A DNA stretch of 64,000 nt from Lithobates sylvaticus. Lineage: Eukaryota; Chordata; Amphibia; Anura; Ranidae. The notes beneath the pieces are model-generated. The model made no database searches. It saw only the letters and a list, made by a program, of their open reading frames with translations, and was not told the DNA's origin. A program made the position numbers and the translations under genes. The stretch covers positions 85,714,468 to 85,778,467 of the forward strand of contig CM053033.1 of the NCBI GenBank assembly GCA_028564925.1. The letters run 5' to 3'. Below, piece after piece: positions 33,244-44,999 of the stretch (positions are counted from its first letter, which is position 1; the number at the start of each line of letters is the position of its first letter).

Positions 33244-34135
33244 CCACAAGCCACCCAGCCGCCGCAGTTGTACTGCGGCAACATGGCTCGGCTGCGCGAA
33301 TCGCCGTCATGTTATGCCCACGGAGCCAATGCGAGTGCCCGGTGGTCACGATCACCGCCGGGCTCCCACGATCACTTGGGGCACACGGAGAACCCGGATC
33401 TGTGTGTGTAACCACAGTTTCCGGTTCTCTGAGGGGAGAGGTGACAGATGGTCTGTTCATACAGAGTATGAACAGCGATCTATCTCTTCCTCTACACAGT
33501 CCACTCCCCCTTCAGTTAGAACACAGACTAGGGAACACAATTAACCCCTTGATCGCCCCCCATAGTGTTAACCCCTTCCCTGCCAGTGACATTTTTAGAG
33601 TAATCAATGCATTTTTATAGCACTGATCGCTGTATAAATGCCAATGGTCCCAAAAATGTGTCAAAATTGTCCAACGTGCCCGCCATAATGTCGCAGTCCC
33701 GATAAAAAACGCAGATCGCCGCCATTACTACTAAAATAAAAATTCCATAAAACTATCCCCTATTTTATAGACGCTATAACTTTTGTGCAAACCAATCAAT
33801 ATACGCTTATTGCGTTTTTTTTTTTTTTTTTTTACCAAAAATATGTAGAAGAATATTCAAGTGAATTTTTGGGGGATATTTATTTGTTATAGCAAAAAAT
33901 AATGCGTTTTTTTTTTTTTCAAGATTGTGGCTCTTTGTTTATAGTGCAAAAAATAAAAACTGCAGAGGTGATCAAATACCACCAAAAGAAATCTCTATTT
34001 GTGGGGAAAAAAAGGATGTCAATTTTGTTTGGGTGCAACGTTGCACGACCGCGCAATGTCAGTTAAAGAGACGCAGTGCTGAAACGCAAAAAGTGCTCTG
34101 GTCAGGAGGGGTAAAATCTTCTGGGGCTGAAGCGG
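33244..34135. mobile_element. Non-autonomous TTAA (piggyBac-like) element, AACCxCTT family, copy 4
   Basis: Starts CCACAAGCCACCCAGCC after TTAA (33240-33243), ends TGGGGCTGAAGCGG before TTAA (34136-34139). Same layout as copies 1 and 3: GC-rich front, CCCTTCCCTGCCAGTGACAT, ACGCTATAACTTTTGTGCAA, AAAGAAATCTCTATTTGTGG. No transposase. Confidence 0.85.
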
Positions 34136-34211
34136 TTAAATTCAGCGTATACAAAAGTACTATGCTTCAAATAAAAGTACAGTTTACGCAGTAGATCTAA
34201 AACTAAACTTA

Positions 34212-35383
34212 GTGGTTGTAAAGTCAAATTTGTAAATCACTTGCATTGACTCTGTTTTATGAAGATATTAACCACTTAAAGACCGGGCTTCTTTTTTAGA
34301 TGTGTTTACAAGTTAAAAACTGTTTTTTTTTCCTAACATCATAGAGAATAAAATCGTTGCAATACTTTTTTTTTTCTTATTTATTTTACCTTTTACTTTT
34401 ACACTGTTTTAAAAAAAAAAAAGAAAAAAAAAAAAGGCACTTTTATTTCTATTACAAGGAATGTAAACAATAGAAAAAATAAATTGTCCATTTAAGAGCT
34501 ATGGGCAGAAGTGACGTTTTGACGTTGCTTCCGCCCTGCAGTGTCATGGCCATCTTCCCCTCACTCGTCTCCATATCAGCCCAGGGGACAGACGCGATTG
34601 CCTCCGACGGCTCCGGTAAGCGGCGGAGGGCACCGGATCGTGGCGCAGCGACCACTTTTATCTTGTAGCCGACCACCGGCCGAACACGGGGATACCGGGG
34701 TTATGGCAGCTAGCTGCTGCCATAACAACGATATTCGTCCTCAAAATAGGGACATGCATTGGTGTGCGGCTGTTGGCAAGTGGTTAAGTACAGTGTATCA
34801 GTTTAAAAAAAAATTATAATCCTAAATACCTTCTTGCATAGGGCTGCTCTGCAGTCACGTGACCTCCCTCCACTTTCCTTCCCTGATCTAGGAAGAGCAG
34901 CCGGAAGGGCTGAGATTCCCCTCTCTAGCCTGCAGGTCATGTGACCGCAGAGCGGCCCTGTGCAATAAGGTATTTAGTATACTAATTTTAAAAAAACACA
35001 CGCTGCATTTAATATCTTCATAAAACAGAGGCATTGCAAGTGATTCTATATATTTACTTTACAGCGTCAGGGCAATAGAGGCAGGAGGGAAGGGGCAGGG
35101 AGGAGATCGGCTCACAACACAGACTAGGAAATGACAAGCAGAGAGGGGGAGAAACTGTGTACACACAGCAGGATGACAGAGGCACGTAAACTGACCACAA
35201 TATCATGTATCCGCAGTCATGATTACTGTGGTCTCTACACATAAGGGGACACAGGAACAGGCAGGATCAACCAGGTATTTTAGAACATAGAATTAGACAA
35301 GTGACACTGCAAAAGCACTCTTTTATTGATCATGCTTTAAAGGAACAGGAGCATTTTCTTTTCTTTTTAGGGTTCCAACCACT
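34212..35383. mobile_element. Long TTAA foldback element, interrupted by a TTAA element
   Basis: Same family as 1728-3257. The left end is decayed (TTAGTGGTTGTAAAG) and the right end is GGGTTCCAACCACT before TTAA (35384-35387). Inverted arms: AATCACTTGCATTGACTCTG at the left and its counterpart near 35025-35045; CTGCAGTCACGTGACC and GGTCATGTGACCGCAG in the middle. A 512-bp element sits in the left arm at 34272-34783. Confidence 0.8.
34272..34783. mobile_element. 512-bp TTAA element nested in the foldback arm
   Basis: CCACTTAAAGACCGGGC at the left and GTTGGCAAGTGG at the right, TTAA at 34268-34271 and 34784-34787. The uninterrupted opposite arm of the host foldback reads through TTAA at the matching place, showing a precise insertion. 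A different subfamily from the 0.85-1 kb copies: it lacks the GCGCAAA core and has GTGACGTTTTGACGTTGC in the middle. Confidence 0.85.
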
Positions 35384-35421
35384 TTAATTAATATTACAAA
35401 TGGAATAACAAGGACTGTGTA

Positions 35422-37062
35422 CAGTTGTGCTCATAGGTTTACATACCCTGGCAGAATTCATGATTTCTTGGCCATTTTTCAGAGAATATGAATGCTAACA
35501 CAAAAACTTATTTTTTCACTCATGGTTAGTGTTTGATAATAAAATAGCTTCAGCCAATCAACTGTGTTGATAATGGCAACAAACTACCCAAATGACCCTG
35601 ATCAAAAGTTTACATACCCCAGTTCTTAATACTGTGTATTGTCCCTTTTAACATCAATGACAGCTTGAAGTCTTTTGTGGTATTTGTGGATGAGGCTCTT
35701 TATCTTCTCTCATGGTAAAGCTGCCCATTCCTCTTGGCAAAGGGCCTCCATTTCCTGTAAATTCTTGGCTGTCTTGCATGAACTGCACGTTTTTGATATC
35801 TCCCCAGAGTGGCTCAATGATATTGAGGTCAGGAGACTGAGATGACCACTCCAGAACCTTCACTTTATTCTGCTGTAGCCAATGACAGGTCGACTTGGCC
35901 TTGTGTTTTGGATCGTTGTCATGTTGGAATGTCCAAGTATGTCCCATGCGCAGCTTCCTGGCTGATGAATGCAAATGTTCCTCCAGTGTTTTTTGATAAC
36001 ATACTGCATTCATCTTGCCATAAATTTTGACCAAATTTCCTGTGCCTTTGTAGCTCACACTTCCCCAAAACATCAGCGATCCACCTCCGTGTTTCACAGT
36101 AGGAATGGGGTACATTTCATCATAGGCCTTGTTGACTCAGCTCCAAATGTAGCGTGTATGGTTGTGTCCAAAAAGCTCAATTTTAGTCTCGTCACTCCAA
36201 ATGACTTTGTGCCAGAAGTATTGAGGCTTGTCTCTGTGCTGTTTGACGTGTTGTAAGCGGGATACTTTGTGCCATTTGCATAGCAATTGCTTTCCCCGGC
36301 AACTCGACCATGCAGCCCATCTTTTTTCAAGTGCCTCCTTAATGTGCATCTTGAAACAGCCACACCACATGTTTTCAGAGAGTCCTTTGTTTCGCCTGAA
36401 ATTATTTGGGTTTTTCTTTGCATCCCGAACAATTTTCCTGGCAGTTGTGGCTGGAATTTTAGTTGGTCTACCTGACCGTGGTTTGGCTTCAACAGAACCC
36501 TTAATTTTTCACTTCTTGATTAGAGTTTGAACACTGCTGATTGGCATTCTCAATTCCTTGGATATCTTTTTATATCCCTTTCCTGTTTTATACAGTTCAA
36601 CTACCTTTCCCCGCCGATCCTTTTGAGGATTCTTTTGCTTTCCCCATGACTCAGAATCCAGAAACGTCAGTGCAGCACTGGATGAAAGATGCAAGGGTCC
36701 GTCAGGAGTCCAGAAACTCATTGACCTTTTATACACACACCACTAATTTCAAGCAAACAGATCACAGATCTCATGGTTACCTTTTTAATAGCCATTCAAA
36801 TCCCTTTGTGTCAACTTGTGTGCATGTTCTCAGGCCAAAATCACCAGGGTATGTACACTTTTGATCAGGGTCATTTGGGTAGTTCCTGTTGCCATTATGA
36901 TTTTTAAAAAGAGTAAACACAGTTGATTGATAATAAATGGATTCAGCCAAACATTAACCATGAGTAAAAGAAAAAAGTTTTTGTGTTATCATTCATATTC
37001 TCTGAAAAATGGCCAAGAAATCATAAATTCTGCCAGAGTATGTAAACTTATGAGCATAACTG
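35422..37062 (-). mobile_element. Near full-length Tc1 transposon (1,641 bp)
   Basis: Terminal inverted repeats CAGTTGTGCTCATAGGTTTA and its near complement at 37041-37062, with TA at both ends (35420-35421, 37063-37064). It has the typical Tc1 length. The inner TIR copies (TCAAAAGTTTACATACCCC at 35604, GGTATGTACACTTTTGATCAG at 36849) are also present. Transposase lies on the minus strand and is decayed. Confidence 0.95.
35654..36736 (-). pseudogene. Tc1 transposase, decayed
   Basis: Read on the minus strand from 36736. The N-terminal helix-turn-helix part (RGKVVELYKTGKGYKKISKE, then PISSVQTLI) is in one frame at 36736-36509. The second DNA-binding domain follows (36492-36300). The first catalytic aspartate region (IWSDETKIELFG) lies in the 36370-36137 frame. 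The second aspartate (QHDNDPKHKAK) and the glutamate (SPDLNIIEPLW) are in the 36115-35654 frame, giving the DD34E arrangement. At least two frame changes separate these pieces, so no active enzyme is made. Normal length is about 340 residues; most of it is represented. It would have cut and pasted the surrounding element at TA. Confidence 0.93.
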
Positions 37063-37064
37063 TA

Positions 37065-39742
37065 TATGTTAAGAACAGGTCATCAACCCCCTTTCCCTCA
37101 TAATAATGTAAAAGCTTCCTGCCAATATGCTTTTTCAGTTATAGACCATGCTGATCCAGAAGCATATATTTATCTTACAAAAGCGTGATCAATGTTCTTA
37201 TTTTCAAGGTGTCATTTTATTTATAAATGAAGGGATTGTGTATTTTTGGGAGGTTGTGGTTTGTAACGCTTCCCTTACTTGAAGATGTTGCTGGTGAAGA
37301 AACACTTTGTGACCCAGAAGCAGCAGAAAGTGTGTTTCTGGAATGAGAACTCTGGAGGGAAAAGCTACTCGCACTTTCATTATGGTCCTCATCATTTCAT
37401 TCCATAAAGTATTTTTTTTATGTCTTTAGGGCACCTCTGGCATGCCAGGATGTGTTTTGTCATCCTTGTAGAATTTGGAATATTTCTTCCCACAATATTT
37501 GAAAATTGCAGCTTTGCTCTAAGCAGAAATTGCACCGTGGTAATGTTTCCAAACTCTAGATGTTAGTCCCACCATTTTACCGAGAGGAGGAAAGGAAAAA
37601 ACGATTTACTCAGAAGACTATAGGTAAACATTATGCTGTAATGGTGGAGAACATTAATAGGAATCATTTAAAGGTTAAAAAAATATTTGTCAGACAAATG
37701 TACCCTCTTACCTTTTTAACTAAGGTCTGAGACAACAGAAACTATCATCTACTGTATCCCAACAGTCACCCAACTGTAGGAGGTGATGGAGCCCACAAGC
37801 AGACTAAACTGGAGGTTTTCCCCTGCAGTGCCCCCTAGTGGCAGAAATGCATATTTCTCTCATTTTAGAACTGCATTGAGAAGTAAAGTGCTACTTGGAT
37901 TGTATTCTAGGATTTGCTTGTCTTCATTTGAGAGAGCTTACAATAATGTAAGACTACATAACATTTCAGAAATATTTAGTTAAGGTATTCATTCATGTTA
38001 TATAGTTTGAATACCATGTCATAGATATTTACCTTATTGTAAAAGAACATGTTCCACACTTTTTTTCCCAATTTTCCAGAAAAACAAAAAAACAAAAATG
38101 CTTTGAAAAAAAAAAATCTGTCTTCCATCATGCTGCAAGAACGTTTGTTGATCATATGCCAAAGATTGGAGTTTACTGAGCACAAGCAATTTTTTATATT
38201 GTAATAGTTTCATCTTTTGCAGAATATAAAAGTCAATTCTCTTGAATTATCACACATGTTTTTGCTCCATGGACCTACCAGTCCCCTGGGAGGGGGGATT
38301 TTTTCCTTTCAGCGATGCAGATGCTGTAGGAAGGGCTTCTTCTCATTGATGTTGGCAATGAGGAATTCTTTTACTCAATGACCACTGTCACTTTTACCTT
38401 CCACTGACTAGCAAGATCTTTTTTGCTGACCACTGACCAGAGGGCATGGCCTGTGTTACATACTCCTGACCTATGCACTCTGTATCTTGTGCTGTGTGTG
38501 CTACTCCTGATCAAGGCATTCCATAAGCTATAAGAAAAATGAAGAGCCAACACACACTGGATAAATCTTTGATGTCCATGTTTACTGTGAAACATCCACA
38601 AACCTGGCAATGACAGTACCTGCCCTAGGACCGCCCCTCTACAGTGTTTCACCCAAACATGGAGATATCTCTCCTCGAGATGTATTGCAGATCACTTTTC
38701 AGGGGCTGCCATTGTGTGAATCTAGCCTAAGGTTCTCATTTGCATTGCTGTAATTGAGCAGAGTTTTGTGAGTAGGAAAATTGTGGCATTCATGTTTGGT
38801 GTATACTGTGAGTAGGCTTGACTAGGCAATAACCAATATTCCAGCGTAGTTTAACCACACCCACTTTTTGTTGGTCCTCATCTTTCTGATGTGCCTTTTT
38901 TTTTTTTTTTTGCATGTTTTAAAGTTGAGAGGTATGGTTTTTCGACCCTCCTTATGCTGTACAGTCAGCACAATGCCCACCTGTGAAGCGCCACAAAATA
39001 CTCTGCGCTCTTCCCTTGATGCAGTGCTCGGACCTTGCAGCCAATGGCCAAGCATGAACACTGTCTTTTGCGGAGGAAGATGATTTCATCAACCCTGTGT
39101 ATGCTCCAACACCGTCTACCAGGGGTGGGATGTGTGGGGTAGCACGATAAAGATGAGTTTGATTGGGTCAGGGCGGGCTTTAAATTTGAATATTTTAGTT
39201 TTCATATCTTTAGGTTGCAGTTTGAGCCCTAGGCTCCTTTTCACATGTTCACAGTCTAGGTATAAGGGCTAATTCACACCATAATTCACATCATGACATG
39301 TTAGAACGCATGGTACCACGTTGCATGTTAGCATAATATTCAGTCATTTGCACCCAAATGCACGTCTACACCGTGTTGCAATCCACATTTCTGTAAGAAA
39401 CATTTGAAATGAAAAGTGATTTACTTATCCTGTTTTATAGGAAAAGTCATGTCCCCCACACAATATAAACAATTCAGCTTCTTCCAGCAGTGGCTGCTTT
39501 AACTATATCCCTTGTTTGCTCTCATTTTTGAGGACCTAAACTTTGACTTTCAGTGCATGTTCTCCCGCAGTTAGTTCTCAGAGTTCCCCCTTAAGACCCA
39601 TTGAAGTGAAGACTGGAAGAGATATGGAGCTAAAAGAAAATTCACAGCCATTTGTTAAATTTAGTTTTCTTGCTTATATTGCTATGAAGTATTTATCTTT
39701 CTTATAAAGGATCGTGAATGTCTATTTTTTTTTTTCCTGCAG
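37065..39742. other. 2.7 kb without recognisable gene or complete repeat
   Basis: Mostly AT-rich, apparently unique. Near 39268 'GGGCTAATTCACACC' hints at a decayed Harbinger-type end. No frame resembles a protein I know. Confidence 0.45.
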
Positions 39743-39831
39743 AAACTGCTTTGCCTTTATTGACATCAGACTCTAAATGTCCGGCAGTGTGTGAGCAATC
39801 TGTTCTGGAATTGAATACAACATCAACATGG
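39743..39831 (+). other. Candidate 89-bp exon, possibly ralgps1 5' UTR
   Basis: A very strong acceptor (T-tract TTTTTTTTTTTCCTGCAG ending at 39742) and a consensus donor (ATGG|GTAAGT at 39832) bound 89 bp. One frame is open throughout (29 codons, TALPLLTSDSKCPAV...), but it matches no protein I recall. Spliced to 58513, the frame that leads into the ralgps1 ATG contains stops, so a noncoding leader exon is the simplest reading. In that case the ATG at 39828 would open a 12-codon upstream ORF ending before the main start. It could also be a chance pair of sites or an exon of an unrelated transcript. Confidence 0.35.
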
Positions 39832-40686
39832 GTAAGTCTGCGTCTGCTCCCTTTTTTCTATCAGCAGGTTGTATATGGTGAGCAGGAAATCAATCGGAAA
39901 TATCCTCCATTTTCATGTTTTACCAGAAACATAGTGCTGTGATTGTAGTACGAGGCAACGCTTCTTTATGTGAACATATGTCTGCATAAGTCTTTACCCC
40001 CCACCGGCCCCTGTTTTTACTTCTATGTAGCTCTCCTCTGTCCCTGGTCCATTCCCCCTATCATCTCTTGCTCTCCTCTGTCTGGTCCATGTTCCTTTAC
40101 CCTTTCCACCTTTCCTCCCTTTTACTTTCCCACTCACTCTCTCTCTTTGGATACATAAAGCACAAATGAGTGACACAGATGTATATTTATTTCAGTAGCA
40201 CAGGTTCTAACAGTCTTCTGTTTCAAGCATTTGTAGGAGTTGCTTTGGCCATGGCTCAGAGTTTACCATGTCACCTGTGTCCTTTTTACCACCATAAATA
40301 ACTAAAGGCTTGGAAAATGCAGTCTCTCTCTCTCTCTTCAGGGAAAAGCAGCATTTTCTATCATGTGGAACAATGAGAGAAGTGAGTAGAGCTGGCACTA
40401 TTAGTGCTGGAAAGCTTTTCCTTTTCTGATCTGATTTTCCTCCTTTGGTTTTCTTTCTGCACCAGCCTGATGGATCTGCCGCTAAAGGTTTGTAGGCCAT
40501 CTTAGCCAGATCGGAAACATTCAGCCTTTGGTTCATATGGTGATGCAAAATTTACCGTAAAGCTTTATTAGAACAGAGCACCTTTTATATGTGTGTATAT
40601 GTTCAATGGTCAGTGACTCAGAAAGCATTGCAGCCATTGGATCAACATGACAGCCAGACTTTTAACATTTTGAAAAATAAAGGTAA
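39832..40686. other. No further exon recognised
   Basis: Pyrimidine-rich stretch at 40000-40145 and a CT-repeat at 40322-40340. A minus-strand 113-codon frame at 40207-40548 matches no family I know. Confidence 0.4.
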
Positions 40687-41309
40687 AGCTGAAGTTTATT
40701 ATATTGGGCTTTTTTTTTTGGGGGGGGGGGGGGGGAGATACAGGACCAAACACAATAGTTATGTCTAAAGGTGTGTATCCCATTACCTGCTGGCAGTTGC
40801 TTCTGCAGTGTTCACTTCACAGCCGCCAGATACTGTCCTGATTGTCTTCCAGTGCTGTAAATGCAGCAGCTGCTGCTACAGAGAGAAGTTGCACCATTCA
40901 CCCACCCCTTTCTGCCCTGCCCACCAGTCATATTGTGTGCTCTTTTTGAGCCCATCAAATTCTGAGAGAGGGCAGGGGAAATCCTATCATTACAATGCTG
41001 CGTCTCCCTTTTATAGAACGCGATGCATTGTGGGAGTATAGGTATACCAGTTCTGTGAATGGCAGAGAGGGCAGAAAAGGGTGAGCAGTGCAACTTTTCT
41101 GTGTGGCAGTGGCTGCTGTTAACCTTTACAGTGCGGAAGATAGCCAGTCAGGAAAGTATCTGGGGGCTGTGAAGGAGATACTGTAGGGGTGATTTTTAGT
41201 AGAAGCAGTCTCCTGAAGGTAATTGAATGTATCCCATGACACAAAACAAATCTGTTTAGTGCTGTATCCCCCCCCCCCCCCCAAAAAAAATATATACAAA
41301 ACTTCAGCT
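40687..41309. mobile_element. TTAA foldback element (AGCTGAAGTTT ends)
   Basis: AGCTGAAGTTTATTA at the left, AAAACTTCAGCT at the right; TTAA at 41310-41313, decayed to GTAA at 40683-40686. Inner inverted blocks GTTGCACCATTCACCC (40889) and GGGTGAGCAGTGCAAC (41079) confirm the foldback. G-run at 40721-40736 and C-run at 41268-41282 are near-symmetric inside the ends. Confidence 0.7.
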
Positions 41310-43035
41310 TTAAGCAATGGCAGCCTCCATATTCTCTTCATACAGATTCCTCTAAGTCATAGGTTTGCTTTAAGTATGAAGGTGAAGTGTTGCCAGGTTT
41401 CCTTAGAGCCAGATGCACTGGGATGTATTTTTGAATGCATTCTTACTGCATAGACAGTCCAGAATCAATGTTTGCTAATGATCATAATTCACACTATTGC
41501 ATTGGATTGCACTGAAGTGAATAAAGTAAAGCAAGCTGCATTTTTTTGCAATGCAAACACACATAGACACATGTAAATACAAGGAGTAATATACAAAAGG
41601 ACAGAGAGGATCCACTAAGTAATACAGCACCTCATCCCTTGGTATTGAGATATAGACAGAAGGGGGATGGTGGACTAGGGATTATAGCGGTGCAAAGATA
41701 ATATGGAAGAGTCGGGGTTAACTCACGGTTCAATGCTCATAACACGTATTAATTAATAAAAATAATTTTATTACATATAGGAAATTACATAGACACAAGA
41801 AAAAATCAGGAAAAATTAATGTACATTTAGCAAGGCTCAATCATAAGAGGTCATGACAAAAAATGATTAAAAGTTCATTTGGAACAACATGTAGTAATTT
41901 ATATAGAGAACAATTCAGAATTATCGTTTGGTTCGGATAATACACATAAAGTTTGGAAAACGATTCAAAATTACTGTGAATAAGATGACCTGAGATGGAT
42001 TAGGTACGTCTTAGTAGACAGTTCCGACATGTTTCGCCATGACAATGGCTTCCTCAGGGTAGGTCTACTTTGCAGGATAAATGTATCTAATAAAAAAGAT
42101 TATCATAATTAATCCAATTTAGTGATAAATGAGGCCGGAGATAGTCCAGTGTCAAAATTATATAGGGAAAGAGGATTTCTCATTGAGATAGCCCGAGAGG
42201 ATTCCACTGATTGCTAATCCAGAGGGGGTGCCCTCACCCCAACTCCCCTGATGATGAAAAGACAGGGGGATCCCCTTAAAAATCATCCAGAACTTACCCA
42301 AATCAGTGTATGTATCAGATTCGGCTCCGCCTGTAAGGCAGGGCAGTCTTAAAGGATGCCTATCCTGCTTAGCAGAAGGCGGGTACAGGCCAGGTCAAAA
42401 CAAAAGTTTTTTGTCTAATTTGAAAAGAAAGGGGGAAAGGATGTTTAAGGAAAGAAGAATAATGAGAGTTATATGTAGAAATTTAAGTAATATAGTGTTG
42501 TGAGTCCATGAGAGATTGGTTCATGGACATGACGTCATACACTATATAAAGGACAATGTCTCAAATATTTACTTACTTAAATAGTTTGAAGAGTGCTGGT
42601 AATAAAATATAATAGGGGGACCTTAGGATTTTGGGAAGGATAATTGATGAACAGGAGGCACCTGAAAGGGCATTGAATGAACATGGGATTCCAAAATTAA
42701 AAAAATGCAGTAGGTGAGAGGGAATAGATTATATATAGATACAAACAAATCCAATCCAATACCTGTGTTCAGATATGAAGAGAAGAGCCAATTCTGCCTA
42801 GAGCAGGCAATTTATGGGCACCCTTAAAAACAGGGGGGGATGTCCAAGCGGCCAAAGGTCTGCGATGGATTGAGAAGAGATGTATATTCAAGCAAGCCCA
42901 ATTGAATAAGATGGAAGTAATATCAAGGGGAGAAAGGTAGATGGCAAAGAGGTTTAAATAACTTACTTGGATGCTGAAGAGTGCAGTGCGTCAGCTGCCT
43001 CCAGAGTCCCGTATCAGACTGAGCTAGTAAGCTGG

Positions 43036-43043
43036 TTTTTATA
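43036..43043 (-). promoter_or_regulatory. TATA box of a putative Penelope-like element promoter
   Basis: On the minus strand GGCGGGTATAAAAACCAGC, in a GC-rich context with two CRE-like TGACGTCA words at 43182-43192 upstream. A CCAAGTAAGT donor-like site lies near 42968 downstream. Penelope-like elements are known to carry a promoter and a 5' UTR intron in their terminal repeats, which fits; activity is inferred only. Confidence 0.45.
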
Positions 43044-43901
43044 CCCGCCTTCCAGATCGAGGGGGCGTGGGGAACGCCCCTCGATCAGCGGACAAGAGAG
43101 CCTGTGCGCAGGCGCATCACACGCATCTCCGCCAGGAGCCTACAAGGACCATAGTTCCCGGCGGTGTGCGCGTGTGATGCGTGATGACGTCATCGCCGTG
43201 ATGCGGCGAGTTACTGGCAGAGGCTTGAGGTGGGCGGGCTAGGTAGCACCGCCCTCGGGTGTCCATGCTAAACAGGGAGGCATTCCCAAGGAGACATGCC
43301 CATCCCCAAAGCAGCGGCCGAATCTTAACAACCGAAAGATGAAATTGGGGTGTTCTGGAGGAGAAAGAAAGGGGGAAAGAGGACGAAGCCTAGGGGGTGT
43401 TCAAGAGGCGATCCAGTGGATCACAAAATACAGAGGATGTCTCACCCAGTTGAGATCTCTGATTTGGTACGATTAATACCAAATAATCAGATTTAAACAT
43501 ACTTGGGTCATATCTATTTAGGTACCTTAAAGGGCTAGCAAATAAGAAAAAAATTGGGCAAGGACACATAGACAATTTTGGACACGTCAGGCCAATTTAA
43601 TATTTGTCAGGTGTCTAAGGGCGTTGTTTAGATTAATTCAGGGGCAAATTAACAAAGCCAAAATAATAGTATACAATCAAAATTCAATTCCCATACAGTA
43701 TGTTTGATAGAGTTTCACAATAATTTCAATTGGTTACCATATATAATGAGGAATATCAAAGGTTGTTTTTGTACATTTAGAAAAACATTTAAAGATAGAG
43801 AAAATCAATAAAAATAAAGGAGCAAGCTTTGGCGCATGTTGGTAATAGCCCCAACAGGTGAGAACCAGAGGAAGGGGGCATCAGAGTTAATTGGTAAGAT
43901 T

Positions 43902-44036
43902 TAAGGACGGGGGGGGGGGGGGGGGAAGGGGAAGGGAAAAGGGTGGGATAGGAAGGGTAAGGAGGTGGGGAGTGGGAAGGGCATGAGAAGGGGAAGGGAA
44001 GAAAAAGGAAAAAGGGGAGGGAGAAGTAGGGATGGG
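43902..44036. repeat. Homopurine (G/A) tract of about 135 bp
   Basis: Almost uninterrupted G and A on the + strand, opening with about 20 G and continuing with GGAAGGGGAAGGG-like words. Lies just after the Penelope-like coding remnant, so it is a CT-rich tract on that element's sense strand. Likely prone to triplex or slipped structures. Confidence 0.9.
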
Positions 44037-44277
44037 ATTACAGAAAGGATTTAAAGCTGATATATTCATTCATGCCCGGGTATCTAGTGGCATCTAGGGT
44101 ATATATCCACCTAGTTTCGAGTTGGAGCAAACGAGTATCAATGTCCCCTCCGCGTATATTGAGGGGTAAATGTTCAAGGGCAGAAAATAAAATTGCAGTA
44201 GGATCAAAGTTATGTTTTTGTTGACTACAGTCCAGGGAGAATTTAAGGTTGTATGTATTGGTGGAGATCTTGTCAAA

Positions 44278-44356
44278 AAAGCGTTGTAGGTCTAAATAAA
44301 TAACTCCAAAAAATTAAAATATCATCGATATATCTCAGCCAGGAGAGGATATGTTG
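44278..44356. repeat. Direct repeat, copy 1 (also at 44876-44955)
   Basis: AAAGCGTTGTAGGTCTAAAT ... ATATATCTCAGCCAGGAGAG occurs here and again about 600 bp away, with small differences. It covers the YIDD region of the Penelope-like element. The second copy suggests a partial tandem arrangement, a known habit of these elements. Confidence 0.85.
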
Positions 44357-44875
44357 GGGTAAAACACCTCATCTCTGGGTCTGAGAGAATTTCCTTTTCC
44401 CACCCCCCAGATCAGGAAGGGGCACATTTAGTGCCCATTGCTACGCCCTGTATCTGGAGGTAGTGGGAAGATCCAAAAGTGAAATAGTTCTTAGTTAAGA
44501 TAAACTTAAGTAAAGATAGAACAAAGCTATTGTACTGTTGTGCATTAGGGCCAAGGCGTTCTAGTTGTTTAGCTATAACTTCTACACCTCTTTCATGAGG
44601 TATAGCGTTGTAAAGGCATTCGACATCCAAAGCAACAAGATATGAGTCTTTGGGTAGCTGTTGGTTTTCAAGGATGCGTAAGAGGTGGATAGTGTCTTTG
44701 ATGTGGGATGGAAGTGCCGAAACCAGAGGGGCAATAATGCAACTGTGAACAAGATAGTATTGCCAGCCGAGGCTTTTCTATATAGAGAAGAATATAGTTT
44801 GTCCTCCTTTCGATATGCATGAAATATGATTTTCATACCACTCTGAAACAGAGGTGTCAAGTTGGTCAAGTTCAA

Positions 44876-44955
44876 AAAAGCGTTGTAGGTCTAAATAGGT
44901 ACCGGTCCAAAAAATTTAAATATCATCGATATATCTCAGCCAGGAGAGGATATGT
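44876..44955. repeat. Direct repeat, copy 2
   Basis: Same orientation as 44278-44356. It sits at the outer (5') edge of the Penelope-like remnant, followed by a C-run and then by 'GATAGTCAACACAATC' text not shared with copy 1. Confidence 0.85.
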
Positions 44956-44999
44956 TTCCCCCTGGTGTTTTGAAACCCCCCCCCCCCTAAGCAGGATAG

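Larger units (their letters stand above)
41580..44960 (-). mobile_element. Penelope-like retroelement, internally deleted
   Basis: On the minus strand, reverse transcriptase pieces occur between 44875 and about 44290. The frame 44630-44412 contains DVECLYNAIPHE and GVAMGTKCAPS. A RYIDDILIFW motif follows near 44340-44310. A final piece at 44270-44046 (RGGDIDTRLLQLETRWIYTL...GMNEY) resembles the end of the GIY-YIG endonuclease of Penelope-like elements. The stretch expected between the YIDD motif and that tail is mostly missing, so the copy is broken. Downstream lies a homopurine tract, then a GC-rich promoter-like segment and a 'CCTGAGGAAGCC...GAAACATGTC' block. The far end near 41580 is approximate. 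Confidence 0.8.

Noticed and set aside
36228-36530. 100-codon + strand frame
   Set aside because: Antisense of the Tc1 transposase remnant.
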